Part shown: in pieces, positions 25,072-33,735 of the stretch
Layout of the letters: every line of letters begins with the position of its first letter
How positions within the stretch are numbered: the stretch's first letter is position 1
Assembly: GCF_028890485.2 (NCBI RefSeq)
Contig: NZ_JARCHV010000002.1
Coordinates: forward strand, 806,001 to 870,000
Direction: 5' to 3'
Length of the DNA stretch: 64,000 bases
Origin: Planococcus sp. SK3692
GTDB taxonomy: Bacteria; Bacillota; Bacilli; Bacillales_A; Planococcaceae
The notes under the pieces: model-generated
The model's input: the letters and a program-made list of their open reading frames with translations, nothing else
What the model was told of the DNA's origin: nothing
Database searches by the model: none
Translations under genes and position numbers: made by a program

Positions 25072-26056
25072 ACGCTATGGAAAACTATATGAAGAAATAG
25101 AAAAAGGCGTGTGCCAAGTTTTTGAGTTCAATCATCCGCTAGGGCGCGTACGGCATCTGTTCATCAAGCGTGAGATTCCGATTTTGCTCGGGTCTGAACG
25201 TTACTTCGATATAGTCACGCCATATGGATACGGCGGACCGCTGATGACAGGCTGTGCGCCGGAACATCGGGAAGAGCTGGCATCCGCTTTTGCGGATGCG
25301 TTTGCTACTTACTGCGAAGCAGAAGGTGTGGTCAGTGAATTTATCCGGTTTCATCCGGTACTTGGCAATGCACAGGATTTTGAAAACAGCTACGAAGTTC
25401 GCTACTTGCGCGATACGGTCGGGACGTCGATAGGGGCTTATGATGATCCGGTAGAGGCTGAGTTCAGTGCCTCGGCGCGCAAGAACATTCGCAAAGCGTT
25501 GCGAGATGGGGCAGAATTTCGGGTGACGCTCGGGCCGCGAGACTTAAAGGCTTTTCAGCGGATTTATTTTGCGACGATGGACCGCAACCATGCCGATTCG
25601 TTCTATTACTTTAATGAACAGTATTTTACACAATTGCTCGAGTCGTTCGGGGATCGGCTATTGCTGGTTGAAGCGCTTTATGAGGGCGAAGTTATCGGCA
25701 TGGAGCTGCAATTTGTCTACAACGATTTGATCCATACGCATTTGTCGGGGACATACGAAGCATTTCATCATCTATCGCCGGTGTATATCATGCAATACGC
25801 TACAGTATTATGGGCTAAAGAAAATGGCATCAGCCTCATTCATGGAGGTGGCGGGCGGACCAATAGCCCAGACGATAACTTGCTTCGTTTCAAACAGCAA
25901 TTTGCACGCCAAACGAGCTTTTCATTCTATAGTGGCCAAAAAGTCTGGAATGAAGAAGTTTACAGAAAGCTTTGTAAAGAGGCCAACACTGCCGTTACGG
26001 ATGAGTTTTTTCCGGCTTACCGGAAACGGCCGGCCAAAGAGAAGAGTGAAGTTTAA
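25046..26056 (+). CDS. FemAB/GNAT-fold transferase, tandem copy 1
   Basis: 336 residues. It shares with copies 2 and 3 a start GDLYFDERYGKLYEEIEKG, VRHLFIKREIP, IVTPYGYGGP, SEFIRFHP, a basic FSASARKNIRKALRDG block (about 140-155), HTHLSGTYEAFHHLSP and LIHGGGGRTNSPDDNLLRFK. This is the FemAB/Acetyltransf_6 pattern; the donor (aminoacyl-tRNA or acyl-CoA) cannot be told from sequence. AGAAGG at 25035-25040 is 5 bases before ATG 25046 and 8 before ATG 25049. The same start motif in the other copies supports this region as the N-terminus. First gene of a three-gene operon behind PhoP-like promoter site 3. Confidence 0.8.
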   Translation: MMGDLYFDERYGKLYEEIEKGVCQVFEFNHPLGRVRHLFIKREIPILLGSERYFDIVTPYGYGGPLMTGCAPEHREELASAFADAFATYCEAEGVVSEFIRFHPVLGNAQDFENSYEVRYLRDTVGTSIGAYDDPVEAEFSASARKNIRKALRDGAEFRVTLGPRDLKAFQRIYFATMDRNHADSFYYFNEQYFTQLLESFGDRLLLVEALYEGEVIGMELQFVYNDLIHTHLSGTYEAFHHLSPVYIMQYATVLWAKENGISLIHGGGGRTNSPDDNLLRFKQQFARQTSFSFYSGQKVWNEEVYRKLCKEANTAVTDEFFPAYRKRPAKEKSEV

Positions 26057-26116
26057 TAGAGAGAAACCAAAGGGGGAGCAAGCACAAACAACAAAAGAAG
26101 AAATGGGGTTTAGCAT

Positions 26117-27124
26117 GTGAAGGATTTGTATTTCGAAAAAAATTACGGCCGATTGTACGAAGTGATCGAAAATGGACAGTGCAAAGTGTTCGAGTTTGAC
26201 CACCCACTTGGCCATGTGCGTCATCAGTTTATCCGCCGTGAGATTCCGATTCCCGCAACAGGTGGCCCATATTTCGACATTGTCACTCCGTATGGCTACG
26301 GAGGACCGGTCATCAAAAAATGTGCAGAAGACAGAAAAGCCGAATTGGTGGAGATGTTTGAGCAAGCTTTCGGAGAATATTGTGCGGAACATGGCATCGT
26401 CAGTGAATTTGTCAGATTCCATCCAGTCTTAGGAAATGCTTTGGATTTTGAGGATTGCTACGAAGTGCAGTATTTGCGGGAAACAGTAGGCACCAGTCTG
26501 GCAGCATATGAGGACCCGGTCCAAAGCGAGTTCTCTAAATCAACTCGTAAAAATATCCGCAAAGCGCTTGAGGCGGGCGTGGTTTACGAAATCATCGAAA
26601 GCCCCAAAAGCCTGGGCGAATTTAAAGAAATCTATCACGAGACGATGAGCCGGAATAACGCAGATGCTTATTATTATTTTGAAGAAGAGTATTTCACCGA
26701 ATGCCTCAAATATTTCGCAGACCGCATCGTGTTGACGAAAGCGATCTTTGAGGGGCAAGTCATCGGGATGGGCTTGAACTTCACATATGATGATCGCATC
26801 CATACACATCTATCCGGAACTTTGAGCGATTACAGCCATGCGTATCCGGCCTACGTGCTGCAATACGCATTGACGGTCTGGGGGAAAGCGAATGGTTATC
26901 GGCTGATTCACGATGGGGGCGGAAGGACCAACGACCCTAACGATAATTTGCTGATGTTCAAGAGGCAATTCGGGAAAAACACCCGATTTGATTTTTATAT
27001 CGGAAAGAAGATATGGAACAAGCCGGCTTATCAGAAATTATGCGAACTTAACGCGGCAGATGCAGCGACCGAATATTTTCCGGCCTACCGCTGCAAAAAG
27101 CATTTGGAGGCGAGCCGCGTCTAG
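26117..27124 (+). CDS. FemAB/GNAT-fold transferase, tandem copy 2
   Basis: 335 residues starting with GTG behind GGGG at 26105-26108. All family blocks are present: KDLYFEKNYGRLYEVIENG, HPLGHVRHQFIRREIP, DIVTPYGYGGPVIK, SEFVRFHPVLGNALDFE, FSKSTRKNIRKALEAG, HTHLSGTLSDYSHAYP and LIHDGGGRTNDPNDNLLMFK. It is closest to copy 1. The 60-base gap to copy 1 has no terminator, so the three are co-transcribed. Role inferred from fold and context: attaching an amino-acid or acyl group to a surface polymer or its lipid-linked unit. Confidence 0.8.
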   Translation: MKDLYFEKNYGRLYEVIENGQCKVFEFDHPLGHVRHQFIRREIPIPATGGPYFDIVTPYGYGGPVIKKCAEDRKAELVEMFEQAFGEYCAEHGIVSEFVRFHPVLGNALDFEDCYEVQYLRETVGTSLAAYEDPVQSEFSKSTRKNIRKALEAGVVYEIIESPKSLGEFKEIYHETMSRNNADAYYYFEEEYFTECLKYFADRIVLTKAIFEGQVIGMGLNFTYDDRIHTHLSGTLSDYSHAYPAYVLQYALTVWGKANGYRLIHDGGGRTNDPNDNLLMFKRQFGKNTRFDFYIGKKIWNKPAYQKLCELNAADAATEYFPAYRCKKHLEASRV

Positions 27125-27153
27125 GCGGCGCATGATGAAAGGAAGTGGATCCA

Positions 27154-28161
27154 GTGAAGGACCTGTTTTTTGAAGAAGCGTACGGCAAGCTCTATGAAAG
27201 GATGGAGCACGGTGTATGCAAGGAATACGTATTCCAAAGCGCATACGGCGAAATTAGGCATCTGTTTATCAAACGTGAAATTCCGATGCTGATTCACGGG
27301 GAGAGGTGGTACGACGCCATTACCCCTTATGGTTATGGGGGCCCGCGAATTACGCGCTGTGCGACAGGCTGCCATTCCGATTTGGTCACTGCTTTTGAGC
27401 ATGCTTTCCGCCAATACTGCAAGGACCAGCGCATCGTCAGCGAATTCGTCCGCTTTCATCCAATCTTCGACAACGCTCGGGACTTTTCCACTTGCTATGA
27501 CGTCACGTTCCAAAGAGAAACAGTCGGAACGACACTCGATGGCTTTGACGATCCGGTTGTTTCCGAGTTTTCGAAATCTGCCAGAAAAACTTTGCGCCGT
27601 TCGCTGAATGCGGGCGTTACGTGCCGCATCACTGTGGCCCCGAGCGACCTGGGGCGTTTTAAGGAAATCTATTACGAAACGATGAACCGTGTCCATGCCG
27701 ATTCCTATTATTTCTTTGATGATGCTTATTTCGATAGCTGCTTGCTGAAGTTCGCCGATAAAATCATTTTGGCGGAAGCGATTTATGAAGGCCGAGTGAT
27801 TGCTGCAGAATTGCACTTTCTGTATGACGGCATCATGCACACGCATCTATCTGGCACTATTCATGACTTTCATCAGCTGTCGCCAATCTACGTCTTGCAA
27901 TACGGCGCTGTGCGTTGGGGCAAAGAAAACGGCGTCAAGCTGATTCACGCAGGGGGCGGCCGGACGAACGATGAGGAAGATCCCTTGTTCAAGTTCAAGA
28001 AAAAGTTCGGCCAGCACACCGGCTACCGCTTTTACACCGGCCGAAAGATTTGGAACGCCGAGATCTACGAAGCGTTGTGCAAAAAGTCCAGAGCCAATTC
28101 GGACGAATATTTCTTTCCAGCTTACCGTGCAAATGCCAGCAAGCAATTGAGCAGCGTATGA
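27154..28161 (+). CDS. FemAB/GNAT-fold transferase, tandem copy 3
   Basis: 335 residues, exactly the length of copy 2. Blocks: KDLFFEEAYGKLYERMEHG, IRHLFIKREIPMLIHGE, AITPYGYGGP, SEFVRFHPIFDNARDF, FSKSARKTLRRSLNAG, HTHLSGTIHDFHQLSP and LIHAGGGRTNDEEDPLFKFK. Aligning starts with copies 1 and 2, and AAAGGA at 27138-27143 with a 10-base spacing, point to GTG 27154 rather than GTG 27145. It is the most diverged of the three. Last gene of the operon. Confidence 0.8.
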   Translation: MKDLFFEEAYGKLYERMEHGVCKEYVFQSAYGEIRHLFIKREIPMLIHGERWYDAITPYGYGGPRITRCATGCHSDLVTAFEHAFRQYCKDQRIVSEFVRFHPIFDNARDFSTCYDVTFQRETVGTTLDGFDDPVVSEFSKSARKTLRRSLNAGVTCRITVAPSDLGRFKEIYYETMNRVHADSYYFFDDAYFDSCLLKFADKIILAEAIYEGRVIAAELHFLYDGIMHTHLSGTIHDFHQLSPIYVLQYGAVRWGKENGVKLIHAGGGRTNDEEDPLFKFKKKFGQHTGYRFYTGRKIWNAEIYEALCKKSRANSDEYFFPAYRANASKQLSSV

Positions 28162-28178
28162 AACTTCATGATATTAGC

Positions 28179-28213
28179 ATGCGCCCGCCGCGTTTTTGGC
28201 AGGCGTTTTTTTA
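28179..28213 (+). terminator. Probable intrinsic terminator
   Basis: GCGCCCGCC and GGCAGGCG with one mismatch, then seven T residues, shortly after FemAB-like copy 3. Confidence 0.65.
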
Positions 28214-28294
28214 TTGTCTTGTTGTTGAAAATCTTTGTGTGACGGGAACGGCAGCTTGGCTAGCTAGCGAAATGACATGTCTCTATCAATCAAT

Positions 28295-28550
28295 TTCATC
28301 CGCTGGTTGGTGATGCTTAGTTGAACTAGCGAGCGATAAGAGTGGTTCGTTGATTATAAGCATCATCAAGCAGTCGCCTCCCGCTTGGGGCTGGCCTCCC
28401 GCAATGAGCCAAGAAGACCACTTGTCTCATTGCTTCGGCTCGCCCATATGCGCGGTTCGGCTTTTAGATTTCGTTGAAGTTTTTATGTGGCGGAGTATCT
28501 CTGTTCGTCGAAGTCATCCACTGGTTGGTAACGCTTAGTTGGGCCTGATA
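28295..28550 (+). repeat. Structured intergenic repeat family A, copy 5 (plus tail of another copy)
   Basis: Plus-orientation copy, inverted relative to copies 3 and 4. Central stem CAATGAG (28402-28408) and CTCATTG (28426-28432). A short direct repeat, CATCCGCTGGTTGGTGATGC near 28297 and CATCCACTGGTTGGTAACGC near 28518, shows that the end of a preceding unit is also present. With copies 3-4 it brackets the hmoB/FemAB-like module. Confidence 0.8.
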
Positions 28551-28652
28551 ATTGAAAAGAGCCTGTATGATTACCCTTTTATTTTGAAGCGTTGACAAAA
28601 ACTATTCACTTTAATTTCAACGCCAGATGAATTTCATTTCTCGACTAAAACT

Positions 28653-28837
28653 AGAGATGGAGCGAAGGGGAGGCGACGCCTGGGGGAACGCGCGGGACTG
28701 GCGAAACCTATGCGGCTTGCCGCAAGGGTTCGACGCCCGCCCCATTCCCGGGCAGCTGAAAACGCGACGTCCTGTCGCTTCAGCTGCATGACCTGCATCC
28801 TGCAGGCCCCAAGCGTCCTCCCTGTAGCGCAATCTCC
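28653..28837 (+). repeat. Structured intergenic repeat family B, copy 3
   Basis: Same layout as copy 2. Hairpins: TGCGGC/GCCGCA inside AACC/GGTT (28705-28730), GCAGCTGA/TCAGCTGC (28752-28759, 28780-28787) enclosing GCGAC/GTCGC, and CCTGC/GCAGG (28792-28796, 28802-28806). Two stems differ from copy 2 by compensatory changes. The gap 28214-29087 holds only repeats and promoter site 4. Confidence 0.82.
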
Positions 28838-28913
28838 ACCACCAAAATTTCAATCACTCTCTCCATTAAAAATCTTCCGAATTCCCCAAAGCTTTTTCAA
28901 AACACCTAAACAG

Positions 28914-28946
28914 TTTAACCCTCTTTTAACCTCTGCCCCCTAGGAT
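28914..28946 (+). promoter_or_regulatory. Promoter with PhoP-like direct repeat (site 4 of 4)
   Basis: TTTAACC (28914-28920), CTCT, TTTAACC (28925-28931), nine bases, TAGGAT (28941-28946). It precedes the seven-gene polymer assembly operon (29088-37232); the leader would be about 135 bases. Confidence 0.68.
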
Positions 28947-29087
28947 TAACAACAATAGGATTCCGTCCGCGCCACATTGTAAGGAGGATTGCCGCTGCAA
29001 ATAGATGGCCGGATCAAATGATATGCTGCATCACTGCTTCGGGAGCGGATCTTGGCTTCCAGAATGAACGCAAAAGAGGTTGAAATT

Positions 29088-30602
29088 ATGGAAAAAACAG
29101 TCATCGCCATCATGTTCGTCGTCATCATCACGAAAGTTCTCGGCTTTTCACGGGACATCTTCCTATCGTTTTTCTACGGTGCCGATGGGTTGACCGACGC
29201 TTACTTGATCTCGACCGATATCCCGACAGTATTCTTTGCGTTTATTGGCATGGGCATCGCCGCAAGCTACATTCCCGTCTACACGAAAATTCGTGAAGAG
29301 CGCGGCAACGAAGCGGCGGAACATTTTACCGCAAACGTCACCAATGCGGTCATGCTGCTGTCGACGGTGCTGGTCATCATCCTGCTAGTGTTCCCGGTGC
29401 CGATCGTTAAATTGTTTGCCTATGGGTTTGAAGGGGAGCCGCTGCGCATCGCGGTACTGTTCACGCGGATTATTTCGCTGACGCTCTACTTTACGGCGTT
29501 GATCTTCATTTTCACCAGCTACTTGGAAGTGAAAGACCGATTCCTGCCGACGGTATTGAGCGGATTGCCGCTGAATGTGCTGCTGATCACGACAATTGTG
29601 GTCAGTTCGAAAATGGACATCATGATGCTTGCTATCGGTACAGTCATTGCGGTCATTGTGCAGTTTTTGTATATGGTGCCGGCTATACGCAAAAGCGGCT
29701 ATCGCCATCAATTGGTGCTGAATTTGAAAGACCGGGATTTAAAGCAGATGATGATGCTCGCAATTCCGGTCATTATCGGGGTGTCGGCTGATCAAGTCAA
29801 TATCCTGGTCGATCGGACGATTGCTTCGCAGTTGGCGGAAGGCGGAATTTCCGCATTGACGTATGCACACCGCATTGTGTTCTTTGTCCAAGCGATTTTC
29901 GTGCTGGCGGTCGTCAAGGTGATGTTCCCGAAAATCTCGAAATTGGCTGTAAGGAAAAACATGGAAGAGTTAAAAGATGTCGTCGGCAAAATCATTACGA
30001 CGGTCTCCTTGATTGTCATTCCCGCTGCAGTCGGCATGATGATTTTCTCCCGGCAAATCACGGAGCTATTGTTTGGGCGCGGCGCGTTCGAGGAGCGGGC
30101 CATTGCAATGACAACGGGCTTATTGTTCTTCTATGCACTGGGCCTACTCGGGTTCGGGCTGCGCGAAGTGTTGTCGAAAGTGTTTTATTCCTTGGAAGAT
30201 TCACGGACGCCGATGATCAACGCATTCGGGGCCATGTTTTTAAACGTCGCGTTGAACTTAGTGTTATCGCGTGTGATCGGGCTGAACGGCCTGGCACTCG
30301 CAACCAGCATCGCGGCGGTCGTCAGCACAGTGCTGTTGTATGCATCGTTGGTCCGAAAAATCGGCTCGCTCGATAGTCGCCGACTTATGGTCGATTTGGC
30401 AAAAGGGATACTCGCCGCAATCGTCATGGGCATCGCGGCACGAACAGCATTCACGGTTTCCTTGATGATGTTCGGAGATATTCCGGCTTTGTTTATCGGC
30501 GTATCGACAGGGGTCATTGTTTATGCGGCAATGCTGTGGATGCTGCAATTGAGCGATATCGCTTATTACAAAGCTAGGTTGATGGCACTTGCCAGACGTT
30601 GA
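29088..30602 (+). CDS. MurJ/MviN-type lipid-linked oligosaccharide flippase
   Basis: 504 residues with about 14 membrane helices. The family entry is clear: MEKTVIAIMFVVIITKVLGF then SRDIFLSFFYGADGLTDAYL, and later GRGAFEERAIAMTTGLLFFYALGLLGFGLREVLSKVFYSLEDSRTP-type blocks (repair arginines of MurJ). Family role: moving lipid-linked precursors (lipid II or O-unit lipids) to the outer face of the membrane. In this operon it most likely flips the polymer repeat unit. AAGAGGT precedes ATG 29088; the upstream in-frame TTG would add residues that the family does not have. First gene of the assembly operon. Confidence 0.88.
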   Translation: MEKTVIAIMFVVIITKVLGFSRDIFLSFFYGADGLTDAYLISTDIPTVFFAFIGMGIAASYIPVYTKIREERGNEAAEHFTANVTNAVMLLSTVLVIILLVFPVPIVKLFAYGFEGEPLRIAVLFTRIISLTLYFTALIFIFTSYLEVKDRFLPTVLSGLPLNVLLITTIVVSSKMDIMMLAIGTVIAVIVQFLYMVPAIRKSGYRHQLVLNLKDRDLKQMMMLAIPVIIGVSADQVNILVDRTIASQLAEGGISALTYAHRIVFFVQAIFVLAVVKVMFPKISKLAVRKNMEELKDVVGKIITTVSLIVIPAAVGMMIFSRQITELLFGRGAFEERAIAMTTGLLFFYALGLLGFGLREVLSKVFYSLEDSRTPMINAFGAMFLNVALNLVLSRVIGLNGLALATSIAAVVSTVLLYASLVRKIGSLDSRRLMVDLAKGILAAIVMGIAARTAFTVSLMMFGDIPALFIGVSTGVIVYAAMLWMLQLSDIAYYKARLMALARR

Positions 30603-30620
30603 AAAGAGGGGGTGGGATTC

Positions 30621-31904
30621 ATGATTTATGTGCTTGGATTTTTTGTAATACAGATTCTCGCAACATTTTTGATTAAAGACTTTCTTCCGCCGGGCGATGG
30701 CTATGCGATGCTTCTCGTCTTTACCGGAATTGTCGCCATTTCATTGTATTTATACCGCACATTGAAAAATGAATGGCTGTTTATCATTTTCGCTGGGTTC
30801 GCGGTGAGAGTGGTCATTTTATTCATCGATTTGTATGTCCCGTCGATCGGGATTTTCTCAAGCGGAACCGACACGGAATATTTCCATGAAGTTTCCGTGC
30901 TGGTAGCAAACGGCCAATACCCGCTGGAGCAGACATCGACAGTATATGTACCATTCCTATCGGGGCTCTACTATATGATCGGGGAACAGCGGGCTTACTC
31001 ACAATTTCTCAATATAGCCTGTTGGGTGTTCTCGGCTGTATTCCTCTTCAAGTCATTAAACTATTTGCAGATCGAGAAAAAACTAAGCTTTATCGCGTTG
31101 CTGATCTTTACCCTCATGCCGAACAGTATTTTCATGTCGAGCATCTTGCTGCGGGAGGCACTGATCATTTTCTTTACCACGGTGTCGCTGTATTATTTCC
31201 TGCGCTGGATCGGGGAGCGCTCGTTCATCCAGTTCGGCTGGGCCGTTGTGCTGTCGATTCTTGCAATGATGTTCCACACCGGCATGATTGGCTTGCTGCT
31301 TGTCTATATCGCATCGTTCGTCTGGTTGGAGCGCGGCAAGATGAGCAGCAAAATTTCTACACCGCTGATCTACCTGTTATTTGTCGGCGGCATCGTATTC
31401 CTCGTCTTTCAAAACGCCGATGTCTTCTTGAGCAAATTCGTTACCGAAGAAGGCGGCACAGTCGACTACGAGATCTTCGCGGAAGGCGGTTCGGTCTACT
31501 TGGCGAGCTTCAGTGGTCTGTCGGGTGTCGCGGCGCTGCTCGTTGCACCGCTGAAAATGTTCTACTTCCTGTTTTCCCCGCTTCCGCTCGACTGGCGGGG
31601 GGCTGGGGATATGGTGAGTTTCCTGTTTGATTCTAGCGTGTACCTGTTCCTGATCGGTGCTACGCTTTACGGCTTATTCCGCAGCGAAATGCCGGTGAGG
31701 ACGAAAATATTCATCCTGCTAGTCATCGGGATGACCGTTTTCATCTATTCATACGGGACGCAAAGTGCCGGCACAGCGATGCGTCACCGCAATAAGATCA
31801 TCCCGCTATTATTGCTGTCGTACGCTGCAGCGAATAGCAAGCAATTGCTTGAATTCACCAAGACGAAATGGACAGGGAAAAAGGGGGAGAAGGTGGGCTC
31901 ATGA
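30621..31904 (+). CDS. Polytopic membrane protein, probable polysaccharide polymerase or GT-C glycosyltransferase
   Basis: 427 residues with about 11 hydrophobic segments. A motif-like stretch SGTDTEYFHEVSVLVANGQ lies in the first large loop (about residue 85), as in GT39/ArnT- and Wzy-like proteins where acidic residues bind the lipid-phosphate donor. The position between a flippase and a priming transferase suggests the Wzy-like polymerase of the pathway. I cannot assign a named family. GAGGGGG precedes ATG 30621. Its stop (TGA 31902-31904) overlaps the ATG of the next gene. Confidence 0.7.
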   Translation: MIYVLGFFVIQILATFLIKDFLPPGDGYAMLLVFTGIVAISLYLYRTLKNEWLFIIFAGFAVRVVILFIDLYVPSIGIFSSGTDTEYFHEVSVLVANGQYPLEQTSTVYVPFLSGLYYMIGEQRAYSQFLNIACWVFSAVFLFKSLNYLQIEKKLSFIALLIFTLMPNSIFMSSILLREALIIFFTTVSLYYFLRWIGERSFIQFGWAVVLSILAMMFHTGMIGLLLVYIASFVWLERGKMSSKISTPLIYLLFVGGIVFLVFQNADVFLSKFVTEEGGTVDYEIFAEGGSVYLASFSGLSGVAALLVAPLKMFYFLFSPLPLDWRGAGDMVSFLFDSSVYLFLIGATLYGLFRSEMPVRTKIFILLVIGMTVFIYSYGTQSAGTAMRHRNKIIPLLLLSYAAANSKQLLEFTKTKWTGKKGEKVGS

Positions 31905-33082
31905 TGGAGAACTTGAAAATCGCAATAGTTGGAGCCGACGAAACAAGTTTGCTTGCGGCCACGACATTCGGCACCGTTTATCCGGTCATCGTATTCGATC
32001 CGGATAGCTCCAAAAAAGCAAGATTTGAAGAAAACGGCATTGTTTTTACCAATCACGCTAGCGAACTGGCAGAGGCTGGTATCCTCCTGATGACCGGTTC
32101 AAAGCGCCCTGTCTATACATTGGATGCGCTTTCGGAGTTGTGCAGAATCGTCGGAAAGCATATGAAAAAAGGGTCGGTGCTCATATTTGAAGCCCCGGTC
32201 TACCCTGGAACAACCGAAGAAATTTGCATCCCTTTACTCGAGCAGCATTCCGGATTTATCGCCGGCAAAGAATTTTTCGTCGGGTTTGTCCCCTCCAGAT
32301 GGCAGAATAGCGATCCTCAAGGCAAAGCGACAAAAATGCGCAAAGTGATCGCAGGGCAAAGCGGCCCGGTCACCGATTACCTTGCGGATTTATTCGCACC
32401 GATCCATGACGGGGGCATTTATAAGGCCAAGTCGATACGTGTCGCAGAAGCTGCGCAATTGCTCGAAATCGCCCAGAAAGAAGTGAACATCGCATTGATG
32501 AACGAGGTGGCGCTGACCTTGAACCAACAAGGGATCGATACACATGATGTATTGGAAACCGCCAATACGAAGCGGGGATTCATTAAATTTGAGCCGGATC
32601 TTCTCGGCGACCATCCAGTTTCATGGCATAGTGTGGATCAATTCTGGTGCAAAGGAGAGAAAAAAGGGCGGCAAGTAGCGCAGCGAATCATCAAGAAGCT
32701 GATTCAAAACGAAGTTGTCATCCACGAAGCGCGTATCACAGTGCTCGGCATCGCGAAACAAGATGGAACCAGCGGCGTTCCGGAAGCCGGGGTGCTCGAA
32801 CTCGTTTCAGAGCTCCAGGAATACGGCGTGGATGTTCAAGTGGCGGATGTCCAACTTGAGCAAGGTCAGGCGGAATGTGTAGGAGGCGTTTTATTGACGC
32901 GGCAGGCGGAACTGCTTCCGGCGGTGTCAGTCATACTCGCAGTACCGCATGAAGTTTACCGAAAAGCAGGATGGAAATTATTCGAGCGTTTGCTTGAAGG
33001 CAAGGAAGGTTATGTCTTTGATGTCAAAAGCATACTGGAACGGAATGAGAAACCGGAGAAGGTGACTTTATGGAGAATGTGA
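31901..33082 (+). CDS. Nucleotide-sugar dehydrogenase homologue lacking catalytic residues (pseudoenzyme)
   Basis: 393 residues collinear with UDP-sugar dehydrogenases of the WecC/Cap5O/TuaD family: APVYPGTTEE (98-107), FFVGFVPSR (125-133), VAEAAQLLEIAQKEVNIALMNE (181-202). Nearly every key position is altered. The GxGxxG NAD loop is GADETS (11-16). PER is PSR (131-133). The catalytic Lys and Asn of EAAKLLEN are Gln186 and Ile190. The catalytic Cys motif GGHC is GDHP (236-239). It therefore probably does not oxidise a sugar; a structural, regulatory or sugar-binding role is possible. The gene is intact and well translated (ATGA overlap with the preceding gene), so it is not a decaying pseudogene. 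Confidence 0.78.
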   Translation: MMENLKIAIVGADETSLLAATTFGTVYPVIVFDPDSSKKARFEENGIVFTNHASELAEAGILLMTGSKRPVYTLDALSELCRIVGKHMKKGSVLIFEAPVYPGTTEEICIPLLEQHSGFIAGKEFFVGFVPSRWQNSDPQGKATKMRKVIAGQSGPVTDYLADLFAPIHDGGIYKAKSIRVAEAAQLLEIAQKEVNIALMNEVALTLNQQGIDTHDVLETANTKRGFIKFEPDLLGDHPVSWHSVDQFWCKGEKKGRQVAQRIIKKLIQNEVVIHEARITVLGIAKQDGTSGVPEAGVLELVSELQEYGVDVQVADVQLEQGQAECVGGVLLTRQAELLPAVSVILAVPHEVYRKAGWKLFERLLEGKEGYVFDVKSILERNEKPEKVTLWRM

Positions 33083-33099
33083 GGAGGAGGAGGCAGCCC

Positions 33100-33720
33100 A
33101 TGATTGTCGGAGATTTTAGTGAAGAAAAGAAGCAGCCAAAGCGCTCGAACGCAGCGGCAAGGTTGCTGGAAGTTGTAGTTGCCGTTTTGATGTTACTGGT
33201 CTTATCGCCATTATTGCTAGCAGTTGCCATCTTGATCCGCATCGAATCACCAGGGCCCGCCATGTTCAAGCAGCAGCGCGGCGGTCTTTATGGGCGGCAT
33301 TTCAAGATTTACAAATTCCGGACGATGGAGCACGGGCGGGACAAAAAGCGCAACCGCATCGATCCATTTGACGGCGACCCGAGCATTACAAAAGTCGGCA
33401 ATATTCTCCGCAAAACCAGCATCGATGAATTGCCTCAGCTGATCAACATCGTCAAAGGTGATATGTCGTTCATCGGGCCGCGCCCGACCGTCACCGACCA
33501 GACCGACAATTACAACGAATACCAGAAGCAGCGGCTGATGGTGAAGCCAGGAGTCACAGGCCTTGCGCAAGTGAGTGGGCGCAACAGCTTGACTTGGGAT
33601 GAAAAAATCGACATCGACATCGATTATATCAACCGCAAAAGCCTGCGCCTGGATTTGTATATTTTAGTACAAACGGTCGTTAAAGTGTTCCGGACAGAAG
33701 AAATTTATGAAAAAAGCTGA
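33100..33720 (+). CDS. Priming sugar-phosphate transferase (bacterial sugar transferase family)
   Basis: 206 residues. One membrane helix (RLLEVVVAVLMLLVLSPLLL, about 22-45) is followed by the WbaP/PglC-type catalytic domain: FKIYKFRTME, TSIDELPQLINIVKGDMSFI, GPRPTVTDQ and KPGVTGLAQVSGRN. Role: transfer of a sugar-1-phosphate from its UDP form to undecaprenyl phosphate, the first step of repeat-unit assembly. A tandem AGGAGGAGGAGG stretch lies just before ATG 33100, which I prefer to ATG 33070 inside the preceding gene. The mono-topic PglC-type core without extra TM helices is normal for this branch. Confidence 0.9.
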   Translation: MIVGDFSEEKKQPKRSNAAARLLEVVVAVLMLLVLSPLLLAVAILIRIESPGPAMFKQQRGGLYGRHFKIYKFRTMEHGRDKKRNRIDPFDGDPSITKVGNILRKTSIDELPQLINIVKGDMSFIGPRPTVTDQTDNYNEYQKQRLMVKPGVTGLAQVSGRNSLTWDEKIDIDIDYINRKSLRLDLYILVQTVVKVFRTEEIYEKS

Positions 33721-33735
33721 GCGGAGGGTACTGCC

